DNA of 14,350 nucleotides from CAZYXO01 sp964651315 (GTDB lineage Bacteria; Bacillota_I; Bacilli_A; RF39; UBA660), in the NCBI GenBank assembly GCA_964651315.1, contig CAZYXO010000023.1, forward strand, positions 1 through 14,350. The letters run 5' to 3'. A model generated the notes under the pieces. It saw nothing but the letters and a program-made list of their open reading frames with translations, was not told where the DNA came from and searched no databases. Position 1 is the stretch's first letter. Each line of letters opens with the position of its first letter. This document shows positions 4,696 to 11,464 of the stretch, piece by piece. The translations under genes were made by a program, and so were the position numbers.

Positions 4696-6786
4696 TTATT
4701 TTAATATTAATTGTCTTGTTTTTAAATAATCGTTTTCTCTGACATCTTTTGCTTCAAATCTTTGTTCTTCAAATTCTAAATATTCAACTTCACCTTTATT
4801 ATTTATATATAAATCAACATAGTAAGCACCCATTGTGTTTTCTAACGCTTGTGTTACTGCAAAAGATGTTTTATCAGTTAAACATGGCACTAAAAATGAT
4901 AATACATTACGATAAAACATAAAATGACTTTGATGATAATGACCTTCTACTAAAACATTTGGTTTCATCCCTGATTCCATTTTATCGATATATTTTTGTG
5001 GTTTATATGATAAACTTCCAGCACAACCACCTCCTGGATGAAACTCTTCTACTTTAGTTTTTTCAATATTTAAAATGCCTTTATTATCTCCAACAAAATG
5101 TAAATCTGGTCTTAATTCTGATAACATTTTACCAAAGTCTGCTCCCCCATTTTTAGTATGTGTTTGGTCATGACTTCCAGTTATATAATAAGTATCAATT
5201 CCATCTATTTTCGGAATAATGTTTGCTACATATCGAAGTTGACGTTCAAATCCAAGTTGATGAAGTGCATATAAATGATCTGGACGATTACGATAATCAC
5301 CATCGGTTACATCTCCACAATGAAGTACTGTATTAATTCCTTTTTTAACACAATTTTGATAAACTTCATTTACTAAATGCGGTTGTTCTTTTACATTACA
5401 ATAATGAGTATCAGATATTAAAGCAAGTTTTAAGTGTTTTAATTCGATTATTGGTGTCTTAACTGACTTATTTGTACGATATTGTCTTTTCTTGGAAATA
5501 ATTTGTTCACCATTTTTTTCTTGTAAAGCAACATTATAATCTCTTAGTTTTAATTCTTCCAAAATTCCACTAAAATCAAGTTCATCAATATTCATTCTTG
5601 CACAAAAGTCAATTAATGATTCATTGTTTTTCATATTATAGAAAATACGATCAAATTCATCACGAGAACGATTTCCTAAAACATATTTATTGCTAGATAA
5701 ATTTAGTGGTTTAAACGTTAAATAATCATCTTTAATTGTATTATAATACGGAATCAACAATTGACTTGTATTTAAAAGTTTACCTTTTTTATCTTTTTTA
5801 ATATTTACTATCCAAGCACCTGTTGTATTATAAACTGGTGTATGAGCATCACGCATTTCTGGTGTAGTAGCAACAATAGTGGGAATTTGAAATGATCTTA
5901 CACCTCTTCTTAAAAAAGAATCACACGCACAATAATGCCCTACTGCTAAAATATGACTTTTATCTTCATTTCTTAAACTAGAAATAATTTGTTGAGGCTT
6001 ATAACTTATTGTATATGGCACATTACCCATTGAATGTTGTAAATAAATGCTAACTTCATTTCCGTTAGTTTCATTAACAAAAGAAACTTTTTTTCTTCTC
6101 TGACCTAAATAAATTAAGTCTTCTCTCTCTTCACTAATAAGTTTACCAATATCAACTTTTTCTTTAGTTTTTAAAAAAGACAAATCGTGTTCTCCTGTTA
6201 TAAAACAAGTAGTAATTCCTTCTACTCTAGGAAATGTACCTGCAACAAATTTTGCTTGATCGTGATGTCCTGTTTTAAATAAACCTAAATTATATTTATC
6301 TTTTGCACCTTTATACATTCCTTCTACTAAATCACCTGCTATAAATACGTATTTAACTCCCATATCTTTAGCAGTTTTATATAATTCATTTAAAATAGTT
6401 GGTTGCATATAAATACTACAAAATCTTATATCAGATAAAAACATACATTTTATATTTTCATCATTATCGATTATTTTGTAAGTTAATTCATCATTTAAAC
6501 CAATATCGCCAAAATTTTGAATTACCGTAACTTGTTCTAATTTACCAGTTTCTAAATTAGTAGCATTTGTAAGTTTCATATTGATATTATGTCCTTTTCT
6601 TTTTAATGACGCTACTAATTTCATAAAATCTTTTCGTTCTATTCCATAATTTTTACATAATTCTTCCACCGTACACTCTGATGCTAATGTATCAAATTGT
6701 AATTGTTTAGCAAATTCCTCAAGATTTTCACTAGTTATTTTTGTAAGTTCTTTTTCTTCTCTATTTGGTACTTTTTCTTCTTTCAT
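4696..6786 (-). CDS. Tandem double metallophosphoesterase with HTH-like linkers; first catalytic site degenerate
   Basis: A 696-residue soluble protein built as two similar halves. Each half has a short HTH-like helical segment (about 39-66, 'TVEELCKNYGIERKDFMKLV'; and 390-418, 'SLIDFCARMNIDELDFSGIL') and then a calcineurin-like phosphoesterase domain (about 112-330 and 450-665). The second domain keeps the metal-site motifs: SDTH (458-461), GDVTDG (491-496), GSHD (537-540), His583 and GHYH (615-618). In the first they read SDIR (118-121), GDLVEG (151-156), GEHD (198-201), His251 and GHYC (283-286), so two His ligands are lost. The conserved offset of 332-340 residues shows a whole-unit duplication. 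AGGAGG (6796-6791) fixes the start. Known families act on phosphodiesters from nucleotides to DNA; the HTH segments could point to nucleic acid, but that is inference. Confidence 0.85.
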   Translation of the reverse strand: MKEEKVPNREEKELTKITSENLEEFAKQLQFDTLASECTVEELCKNYGIERKDFMKLVASLKRKGHNINMKLTNATNLETGKLEQVTVIQNFGDIGLNDELTYKIIDNDENIKCMFLSDIRFCSIYMQPTILNELYKTAKDMGVKYVFIAGDLVEGMYKGAKDKYNLGLFKTGHHDQAKFVAGTFPRVEGITTCFITGEHDLSFLKTKEKVDIGKLISEEREDLIYLGQRRKKVSFVNETNGNEVSIYLQHSMGNVPYTISYKPQQIISSLRNEDKSHILAVGHYCACDSFLRRGVRSFQIPTIVATTPEMRDAHTPVYNTTGAWIVNIKKDKKGKLLNTSQLLIPYYNTIKDDYLTFKPLNLSSNKYVLGNRSRDEFDRIFYNMKNNESLIDFCARMNIDELDFSGILEELKLRDYNVALQEKNGEQIISKKRQYRTNKSVKTPIIELKHLKLALISDTHYCNVKEQPHLVNEVYQNCVKKGINTVLHCGDVTDGDYRNRPDHLYALHQLGFERQLRYVANIIPKIDGIDTYYITGSHDQTHTKNGGADFGKMLSELRPDLHFVGDNKGILNIEKTKVEEFHPGGGCAGSLSYKPQKYIDKMESGMKPNVLVEGHYHQSHFMFYRNVLSFLVPCLTDKTSFAVTQALENTMGAYYVDLYINNKGEVEYLEFEEQRFEAKDVRENDYLKTRQLILK

Positions 6787-6794
6787 TTTCCCTC

Positions 6795-6854
6795 CTATTT
6801 TGTTCCAAAAATAAAGAATGAAGGGTTTTTAATTATTAATAAAGTTATTACCAT
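6795..6854 (-). CDS. 19-residue upstream ORF, possible leader peptide
   Basis: ATG 6854 is preceded by GGAGGA (6867-6862) with a 7-nt spacer, a very good ribosome binding site. The peptide MVITLLIIKNPSFFIFGTK is mostly hydrophobic. Its TAG stop (6797-6795) overlaps the AGGAGG of the phosphoesterase gene, so translation of the two would be coupled. It may be a leader peptide, a small membrane protein, or chance; no family is recognisable at this length. Confidence 0.4.
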   Translation of the reverse strand: MVITLLIIKNPSFFIFGTK

Positions 6855-6935
6855 AATTTATTCCTCCAAACTATATCTTAACTCTAAAATAAGTGTACTA
6901 AAAATTATTAATTTAAGCAATTATTTTTTAAAAAT

Positions 6936-6965
6936 TAGACATTTTTTATTGAAATAGTGTATAAT
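6936..6965 (+). promoter_or_regulatory. Promoter of the lipid kinase gene
   Basis: TAGACA (6936-6941), 18-nt spacer, perfect TATAAT (6960-6965), with a G-T-rich base before it. Predicted start near 6972, leaving about 27 nt of leader. Confidence 0.65.
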
Positions 6966-6998
6966 TGAATTGTAAATAAATTGTTAAGGAGGAGATTT

Positions 6999-7928
6999 AT
7001 GAAAAAGTGTTTTGTAATTATTAATCCACACAGTGGTAAAGAAAACAAAGAAGCGATGTTAAATTATCTAAAAGATGAATTAATAAAAAATGAATATGAA
7101 GTAGAATTTTACTATACTAAGAGTGCTAATGACGCAACAAAAAAAGTTGAAAATTTAGAAAATTGTGATTTAGTGTTATCAATCGGTGGCGATGGAACTT
7201 TAAATGAAGTTATCAGTGGCATGCAAGCACGAAAAAAAGTAATTCCTTTAGGTTTTTTACCAACTGGTACAACAAATGATGTTGCAACTATGTTTGGTTA
7301 TACTAAAAATTATAAAAAGAACATTGATATGCTCTTAAATGGTACTGTTAAGAAGATCGATACTTGTTTTATAAACACTCATCCTTATTTATATGTTGCT
7401 TGTATAGGTAATTATATGGAAGTAGCATATAATACTCCTCGTGATCTAAAAAAGAAATTTGGTCGTATCGCTTATATTTTTGAAGCGTTAAAAAAAACTA
7501 TAAAGCCGATTAAAACTATTAATATGAATTATACAATTGATAATGTGACTAAAAGTGGTAAATTTTCTTTTATATTTATTACTAATTCTAGTCGTATTGC
7601 TGGTGTTAAAAATGTTTTACCTGATGTTTTACTTGATGATAATAAGTTTGAAGTATTTTTATGTACTGCTAAAAGCAAAAGTGAAGCATTAAGATATATT
7701 ATGCATATTAATAAAAATAAGTTAAGGGATAATCATCAAACTGGTTTCTTATATTATAAAACTGATAATTTAAAAATTGAATTTAATGAATATCCATCAT
7801 TCAGTTGGTGTTTAGATGGTGAAGAATTGAAATTAGATACTTTAACTTATAATTTCTCAGTTAATCAAAAAATATATTTACTAATTCCTAATATTAATAG
7901 CGAATTATTTGAAAAGAATGTTAAATAA
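6999..7928 (+). CDS. dgkB: Diacylglycerol/lipid kinase of the YegS/BmrU/DgkB family
   Basis: A 309-residue protein of normal length for the DagK family. Motifs: 'INPHSG' (8-13), the nucleotide-binding 'SIGGDGTLNEV' (61-71) and 'LPTGTTNDVA' (88-97), and a C-terminal beta domain with 'WCLDGEEL', as in DgkB 'DGE'. In Gram-positive bacteria DgkB phosphorylates diacylglycerol left by lipoteichoic acid synthesis and returns it to phospholipid synthesis at the membrane. The start is ATG 6999: AAGGAGGAG (6986-6994) is 6 nt upstream, whereas a start at TTG 6981 would lie upstream of that site. It is the sole gene in its unit, with a promoter at 6936-6965 and a terminator at 7964-7989. The exact lipid substrate is inferred from the family; paralogues (YegS, BmrU) look similar. 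Confidence 0.85.
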   Translation: MKKCFVIINPHSGKENKEAMLNYLKDELIKNEYEVEFYYTKSANDATKKVENLENCDLVLSIGGDGTLNEVISGMQARKKVIPLGFLPTGTTNDVATMFGYTKNYKKNIDMLLNGTVKKIDTCFINTHPYLYVACIGNYMEVAYNTPRDLKKKFGRIAYIFEALKKTIKPIKTINMNYTIDNVTKSGKFSFIFITNSSRIAGVKNVLPDVLLDDNKFEVFLCTAKSKSEALRYIMHINKNKLRDNHQTGFLYYKTDNLKIEFNEYPSFSWCLDGEELKLDTLTYNFSVNQKIYLLIPNINSELFEKNVK

Positions 7929-7963
7929 GCCTTTCTTTTTTATATAATAAATTTTTTTAAACA

Positions 7964-7989
7964 AAAAATCACATTAATTTGTGATTTTT
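7964..7989. terminator. Bidirectional terminator between dgkB and rpmF
   Basis: AAAAATCACA (7964-7973), loop TTAATT, TGTGATTTTT (7980-7989). The 10-bp perfect stem touches the last codon of rpmF on the other strand. Confidence 0.82.
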
Positions 7990-8179
7990 ATTTTTCATCT
8001 TTTTCTTTTATAGTAATTACAGTATTATTTTTGTAATTACCACATTTTGTACATGCTCTATGAGGTCTCTTACTTGCACCACATTTAGTACATTTAGTTA
8101 AAGAACCTACTTCTTTTTTTAAATGTGTACGACGCATTCTTTTTTTTGTTTTACTTGTTCTACGAAATGGAACTGCCAT
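7988..8179 (-). CDS. rpmF: Large ribosomal subunit protein bL32, zinc-binding form
   Basis: A 63-residue protein starting MAVPFRRTSKTKKRMRRTH, the standard bL32 N-terminus. Two Cys pairs, C30-x2-C33 and C43-x2-C46, form the zinc ribbon, so this is the C+ (zinc-dependent) form. It follows yceD by 26 nt, the usual pairing, and the two genes are probably one transcript. Ribosome binding site: AAAGGATGAT ahead of ATG 8179. Confidence 0.97.
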   Translation of the reverse strand: MAVPFRRTSKTKKRMRRTHLKKEVGSLTKCTKCGASKRPHRACTKCGNYKNNTVITIKEKDEK

Positions 8180-8205
8180 ATTTAATCATCCTTTCTTATC
8201 CATAT

Positions 8206-8601
8206 TTATTCTTTATTATTTAAACTCCAACCATCACCAGATAGAGAAACATTACTATTTTTCTCGCTCTTGTAACTAATAGGAACTTCCAAGACAATAT
8301 TTTCCCACAAAATTGCTAATATATCAAGTCTAAAATCAGCAATTTCACTAAATTCTTCATTAATTTCAATATTAAATGGTTTATTTATACTTTCTAAAGT
8401 AATAGCGTCTTTTAATATTAAGTTCCCACTACACTCTCCTTTTACAATAATATTGTTTAAATCATCATAATAAATAACACCGTTAAAATGCACATCAGTT
8501 ACTCCATCGACAATATTATTATAGAAAGTTTCATCAAAATTAATATCTTCATTAATTTCCATTCTTTTTTGCATATTTAATTTTCTTAAATCAATTATCA
8601 C
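8206..8601 (-). CDS. yceD: YceD/DUF177 family protein (YlbN-like)
   Basis: A 131-residue acidic protein of the DUF177 family, which typically lies directly before rpmF and is linked to 23S rRNA/large-subunit accumulation in other bacteria. The family signature 'DFRLDILAILWENIVLEVPI' sits in the C-terminal third; the usual 'GDGW..L' ending is also present. Of the two in-frame GTG starts, 8601 is favoured: GGAAGTGAT (8614-8606), an 8-of-9 match to the ideal site, is well placed for it, whereas GTG 8610 lies inside that site. Using 8610 would add three residues. Divergent from tmcAL. Confidence 0.88.
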   Translation of the reverse strand: MIIDLRKLNMQKRMEINEDINFDETFYNNIVDGVTDVHFNGVIYYDDLNNIIVKGECSGNLILKDAITLESINKPFNIEINEEFSEIADFRLDILAILWENIVLEVPISYKSEKNSNVSLSGDGWSLNNKE

Positions 8602-8632
8602 ATTTATCACTTCCGATATAATTGTACTAAAA

Positions 8633-8653
8633 ATTATAAAAATATGCTATGAT
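8633..8653. promoter_or_regulatory. Overlapping divergent promoter elements for yceD-rpmF (-) and tmcAL (+)
   Basis: On the minus strand a perfect TATAAT lies at 8638-8633, about 20 nt before the yceD ribosome binding site. On the plus strand TGC TATGAT (8645-8653) is an extended -10 element, about 15 nt before GAAGGA of tmcAL. Neither has a strong -35. The two promoters are nearly back to back, so polymerases might compete. Confidence 0.5.
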
Positions 8654-8678
8654 AAATTAACGAAAGAAGGAATTTTAT

Positions 8679-9776
8679 ATGCAAATAATTGGTATTATTG
8701 CTGAATATAATCCATTTCATAATGGACATAAGTATCACATTGAGAAAATTAAAGAATTATTTCCTGATTCCTTAATCATTTTAGTTTTAAATGGTTATTT
8801 TACTGAACGCGGTAATATTTCAATTATAAATAAAGAAGATAAAGTTAAAATTGCTTTAAAAGAGCAAATTGATTTAGTTATCGAACTCCCTACTCTTTTT
8901 GGTACACAATCTGCTGATACATTTGCTAGTACTTCTATTACTTTATTAAATTATTTAAAAGTTGATAAGATAATCTTTGGTAGTGAATGTAATGATATAA
9001 AATATTTAACTAATATTGCTAATGAATTAATAGAATCTGATGAAAAAATAACACAAAATTTTAAAAATGGTAATAATTACCCAACAAATTTAAGTAAATC
9101 TATTAATTATGATAAAATACTTCCTAATGATATTTTAGGTATTTCTTATATTAAAGCAATTATAAAAAATAAATGTTCTATTGAACCAATAACTATTAAA
9201 AGAACTAATGATTATTTAGATACAACTTCTAATGAAGAAATAATAAGTGCTACAAATATTAGAAATAAAATATTAGAAAACAAAAATATTGATAATTTTG
9301 TTCCAAAGTATGTACCACAATATATTAAAAATATTGATTATAATTTAATGTTTCAACTCCTTAAATATAAAATTATTTCTTGTGATAATTTAGATATTTA
9401 TTTAGATGTAATCGAAGGACTTGAATATAAACTAAAAAAAGTGATTAATAATGTAAATAATATTGATGAATTAATAATGCAAACTAAATCAAAAAGATAT
9501 ACATATAATAGGATTTATAGAATGCTTATTCATATTTTACTTGATATCAAAAAAACTGATGCCAATCCTAATTTAGATTATATTCATATTTTAGGTTTTA
9601 ATGTTAATGGTCATAAGTATTTAAATAAAATAAAAAAGAATATAAATATTCCTATAAATGTTAATAAAGATTCTAAAATATATAAAACAGAATTAAAAAC
9701 TGCTTTAATTTATGATTTATTAACAAATGATAAAACTTACCAATTTGAATATAATAATAAACCAATAAAAGAATAA
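8679..9776 (+). CDS. tmcAL: tRNA(Met) cytidine acetate ligase TmcAL (YlbM)
   Basis: A 365-residue protein of the nucleotidyltransferase superfamily. TmcAL activates acetate with ATP and transfers it to the wobble C34 of elongator tRNA-Met (N4-acetylcytidine). Family features: 'IAEYNPFHNGHKYH' (7-20) with the HNGH nucleotide-binding motif (14-17), 'LNGYFTERGN' (37-46, family 'MSGnFvQRG'), 'IIFGSEC' (98-104), 'LPNDILGISYIKA' (148-160), 'SATNIR' (190-195) and the RNA-binding 'SKRYTYNRIYRML' (271-283). It is shorter than the Bacillus protein (about 415), mostly at the C-terminus. Being head-to-head with yceD-rpmF is the arrangement known from Bacillus. GAAGGA at 8665-8670 precedes ATG 8679. Confidence 0.93.
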   Translation: MQIIGIIAEYNPFHNGHKYHIEKIKELFPDSLIILVLNGYFTERGNISIINKEDKVKIALKEQIDLVIELPTLFGTQSADTFASTSITLLNYLKVDKIIFGSECNDIKYLTNIANELIESDEKITQNFKNGNNYPTNLSKSINYDKILPNDILGISYIKAIIKNKCSIEPITIKRTNDYLDTTSNEEIISATNIRNKILENKNIDNFVPKYVPQYIKNIDYNLMFQLLKYKIISCDNLDIYLDVIEGLEYKLKKVINNVNNIDELIMQTKSKRYTYNRIYRMLIHILLDIKKTDANPNLDYIHILGFNVNGHKYLNKIKKNINIPINVNKDSKIYKTELKTALIYDLLTNDKTYQFEYNNKPIKE

Positions 9777-9798
9777 ATGTGTAGTCTTTTTACAAATT

Positions 9799-9942
9799 AA
9801 TTAGTAAATGACTAATTTAACGTCCATGTTAAATTGGTCGGAACAGTGTCTTTTTCTAGTATTTATAAGGGTTTCTAAGCCGACCATACTTTTAAAATAT
9901 TCAACAAATATATTAAAAGCCAACGAAAGAGTTGGCTTTTTT
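9799..9942 (+). ncRNA. Hairpin-rich intergenic RNA region ending in a strong terminator (candidate sRNA or repeat)
   Basis: Successive elements: AATTAGT/ACTAATT (9799-9805 with 9811-9817); AATTTAAC/GTTAAATT (9814-9821 with 9828-9835); TGGTCGG/CCGACCA (9835-9841 with 9880-9886); then a classic terminator hairpin at 9915-9942. The first two stems share 9814-9817 and exclude each other, a layout seen in attenuators. No good ORF on the plus strand; the minus strand has a 28-codon ORF (9887-9801) without a clear ribosome binding site. I match no Rfam family by eye. It could be the 3' UTR of tmcAL, a separate sRNA or a dispersed repeat. Confidence 0.35.
9915..9942. terminator. Strong bidirectional terminator
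   Basis: AAAAGCCAAC (9915-9924), loop GAAAGA, GTTGGCTTTT (9931-9940) with T to 9942. It separates the plus-strand tmcAL unit from the minus-strand thiI unit and suits both strands. Confidence 0.88.
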
Positions 9943-9965
9943 AAGAGAAGAATTTCTTCTCTTAA
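9941..9965. repeat. Second perfect hairpin
   Basis: TTAAGAGAAG (9941-9950), loop AATTT, CTTCTCTTAA (9956-9965). It follows the terminator directly and lies about 35 nt beyond the end of the small minus-strand gene, for which it may be the terminator, although its T-run is short. Confidence 0.6.
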
Positions 9966-9998
9966 ATATATTATGTGCAAATATTTATTAATTATTCA

Positions 9999-10157
9999 CT
10001 ATTTTTTCTTTTTACAATAATTATTTTGATTAGTCATAAAAATATCTTTTCTAGTACTTTTAATAATCGATTTATTAGTATTATGTAAGTACCCATAATC
10101 GTTAAATAAAATTGCTTCTAATTTCTTTAATTTACCATAACATTTAATATTCTCCAT
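9999..10157 (-). CDS. Small hypothetical protein, 52 residues
   Basis: The ORF starts MENIKCYGKLKKLEAILFND and ends in a Lys-rich tail (YCKKKK). AGGTGA (10167-10162) is 4 nt ahead of ATG 10157, a convincing ribosome binding site. It begins 44 nt after the thiI stop on the same strand and lies before the hairpins, so it could be the last gene of the thiI unit. The composition is basic (many Lys, Asn) with no membrane segment. I do not recognise it. The ribosome binding site and position argue for a real gene, but its shortness and AT-rich codons leave doubt. Confidence 0.5.
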   Translation of the reverse strand: MENIKCYGKLKKLEAILFNDYGYLHNTNKSIIKSTRKDIFMTNQNNYCKKKK

Positions 10158-10201
10158 AAGTTCACCTATTTATATTATGGCTAAAAATTATTTAATTATT
10201 A

Positions 10202-11386
10202 TTAAAATAAATCTGGATATTTATTTTCTTCTTTACTACTTAATTTAATTACTTCAGCATTTTTAATTGCTTCATAAATTAAATCTTGATAATTGATAAG
10301 TTTTTCATATTCTTCACAAATTTCCATCGTTGGATTTATTACTGGATGTTTTGGGACAAATACAGTACAACAATCAATAAATGGTAAGATACTAGTTTCA
10401 TAAGTATTAATTTTTTTCGCAATATCAATTATTTCTAATTTATCAAAACAAGCAACTGGTCTTATAACTGGAACATTAACAACACTATTAATAACACGCA
10501 TACTAGTTAAGGTTTGACTAGCTACTTGACCAATACTTTCGCCATTAATTAAAACTTTACAATTGTTTTTCGATGCAATAATTGCACTTATGCGATACAT
10601 CATTCTTCTTAATATTGTAATTAAATAATCACGAGGAATATTTTTATAAATAGACTCTTGAATACTAGTTAAATTAACTATATGTAGTTTAATATCATTA
10701 TTATAAAGTGCAAGTTTTCTCGCTAAAGTTTTTACCTTTTCTTTTGCTTCATCACTTGTATGAGGAGGACTTTCAAAATATATGCATTCAAGTTTTACCC
10801 CTCTTTTAATTGCAAGATAACCTGCAACTGGTGAATCTATTCCCCCACTTAACATAAGTAATCCTTTACCTAAAGATGAAACAGGATAACCACCTAATCC
10901 TTTAACTGATTCAAAATAAATAATAAATTTATTATATCTTATTTCAATATTAATAAGCATTTCTGGATTATGAATATCAACTTTTCGATCATTAATATTT
11001 GCTAAAATATATCCTCCTACTTGTTTACTAATTTCTACACTTGTAAAAGGAATATTTTTATCACTTCTTTTAGTTTCAACTTTAAATGTTTTAAAAGTTT
11101 TATCTTTAATTAAATATAAAACTTCTTTTTTAATTATATCTAAATCATTTCCCTCAAATAAATAACCGATAAATATTTCATGTATTCCAAAAATATTTTC
11201 AAGTATGTCTAAAACTTTATCATATTCATTTGTTTTAATAAACATTCTACCTTGATCATAAGTTACTTCATGATTAATATCTTTTAAATTAAATTCTATA
11301 TTAGTTTTAAGTTGTTTTAAAAACATCCTAATATTATCTTTTTTAGTAGTTAATTCACCATATTTAATAACTATTAATTTTTCCAT
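10202..11386 (-). CDS. thiI: tRNA 4-thiouridine synthase ThiI
   Basis: A 394-residue protein. Domains: ferredoxin-like/THUMP (about 1-165, tRNA binding) and a PP-loop ATPase with 'LMLSGGIDSPVAGY' (178-190; SGGIDS at 180-185), 'NGESIGQVASQTL' (281-293) and 'DCCTVFVPKHP' (338-348). It lacks the C-terminal rhodanese domain of the E. coli enzyme, as Bacilli forms do. It adenylates U8 of tRNA and inserts sulfur delivered as persulfide by the upstream desulfurase, giving s4U8. ATG 11386 is preceded by AAAGGAAG about 9 nt upstream. A perfect hairpin (11430-11464) and its own TATAAT (11424-11419) lie between the desulfurase gene and this one, so it may be partly independent. Confidence 0.95.
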   Translation of the reverse strand: MEKLIVIKYGELTTKKDNIRMFLKQLKTNIEFNLKDINHEVTYDQGRMFIKTNEYDKVLDILENIFGIHEIFIGYLFEGNDLDIIKKEVLYLIKDKTFKTFKVETKRSDKNIPFTSVEISKQVGGYILANINDRKVDIHNPEMLINIEIRYNKFIIYFESVKGLGGYPVSSLGKGLLMLSGGIDSPVAGYLAIKRGVKLECIYFESPPHTSDEAKEKVKTLARKLALYNNDIKLHIVNLTSIQESIYKNIPRDYLITILRRMMYRISAIIASKNNCKVLINGESIGQVASQTLTSMRVINSVVNVPVIRPVACFDKLEIIDIAKKINTYETSILPFIDCCTVFVPKHPVINPTMEICEEYEKLINYQDLIYEAIKNAEVIKLSSKEENKYPDLF

Positions 11387-11418
11387 AAAATGTACTTCCT
11401 TTCTTGCAAATATTCCTT

Positions 11419-11424
11419 ATTATA
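11419..11424 (-). promoter_or_regulatory. Possible -10 element of thiI
   Basis: A perfect TATAAT on the minus strand, 33 nt upstream of the thiI ATG. The position of the -35 would fall in the stem of the adjacent hairpin and is only TTTATT-like. Confidence 0.42.
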
Positions 11425-11429
11425 CGCTT

Positions 11430-11464
11430 AAAAGTCTATAAAATAAATAATTTTATAGACTTTT
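11430..11464 (-). terminator. Hairpin terminator or attenuator between the desulfurase gene and thiI
   Basis: A perfect 15-bp stem: AAAAGTCTATAAAAT (11430-11444), loop AAATA, and its complement (11450-11464). It begins at the desulfurase stop codon. The T-tract is short (TTTT), so read-through into thiI is plausible. Confidence 0.7.

Noticed and set aside
6703..6957. Open frame of 84 codons on the plus strand
   Set aside because: It lies antisense to the start of the phosphoesterase gene and its leader, is very Phe/Ile-rich from AT-rich DNA, and has no ribosome binding site.
9801..9887. 28-codon minus-strand ORF in the hairpin region
   Set aside because: It has no convincing ribosome binding site, and its reading frame spans the stems; it is more likely a by-product of the structured sequence.
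9808..10020. Open frame of 70 codons on the plus strand after tmcAL
   Set aside because: It runs straight through several perfect hairpins and a strong terminator, has no ribosome binding site, and overlaps a better-supported small gene on the other strand.
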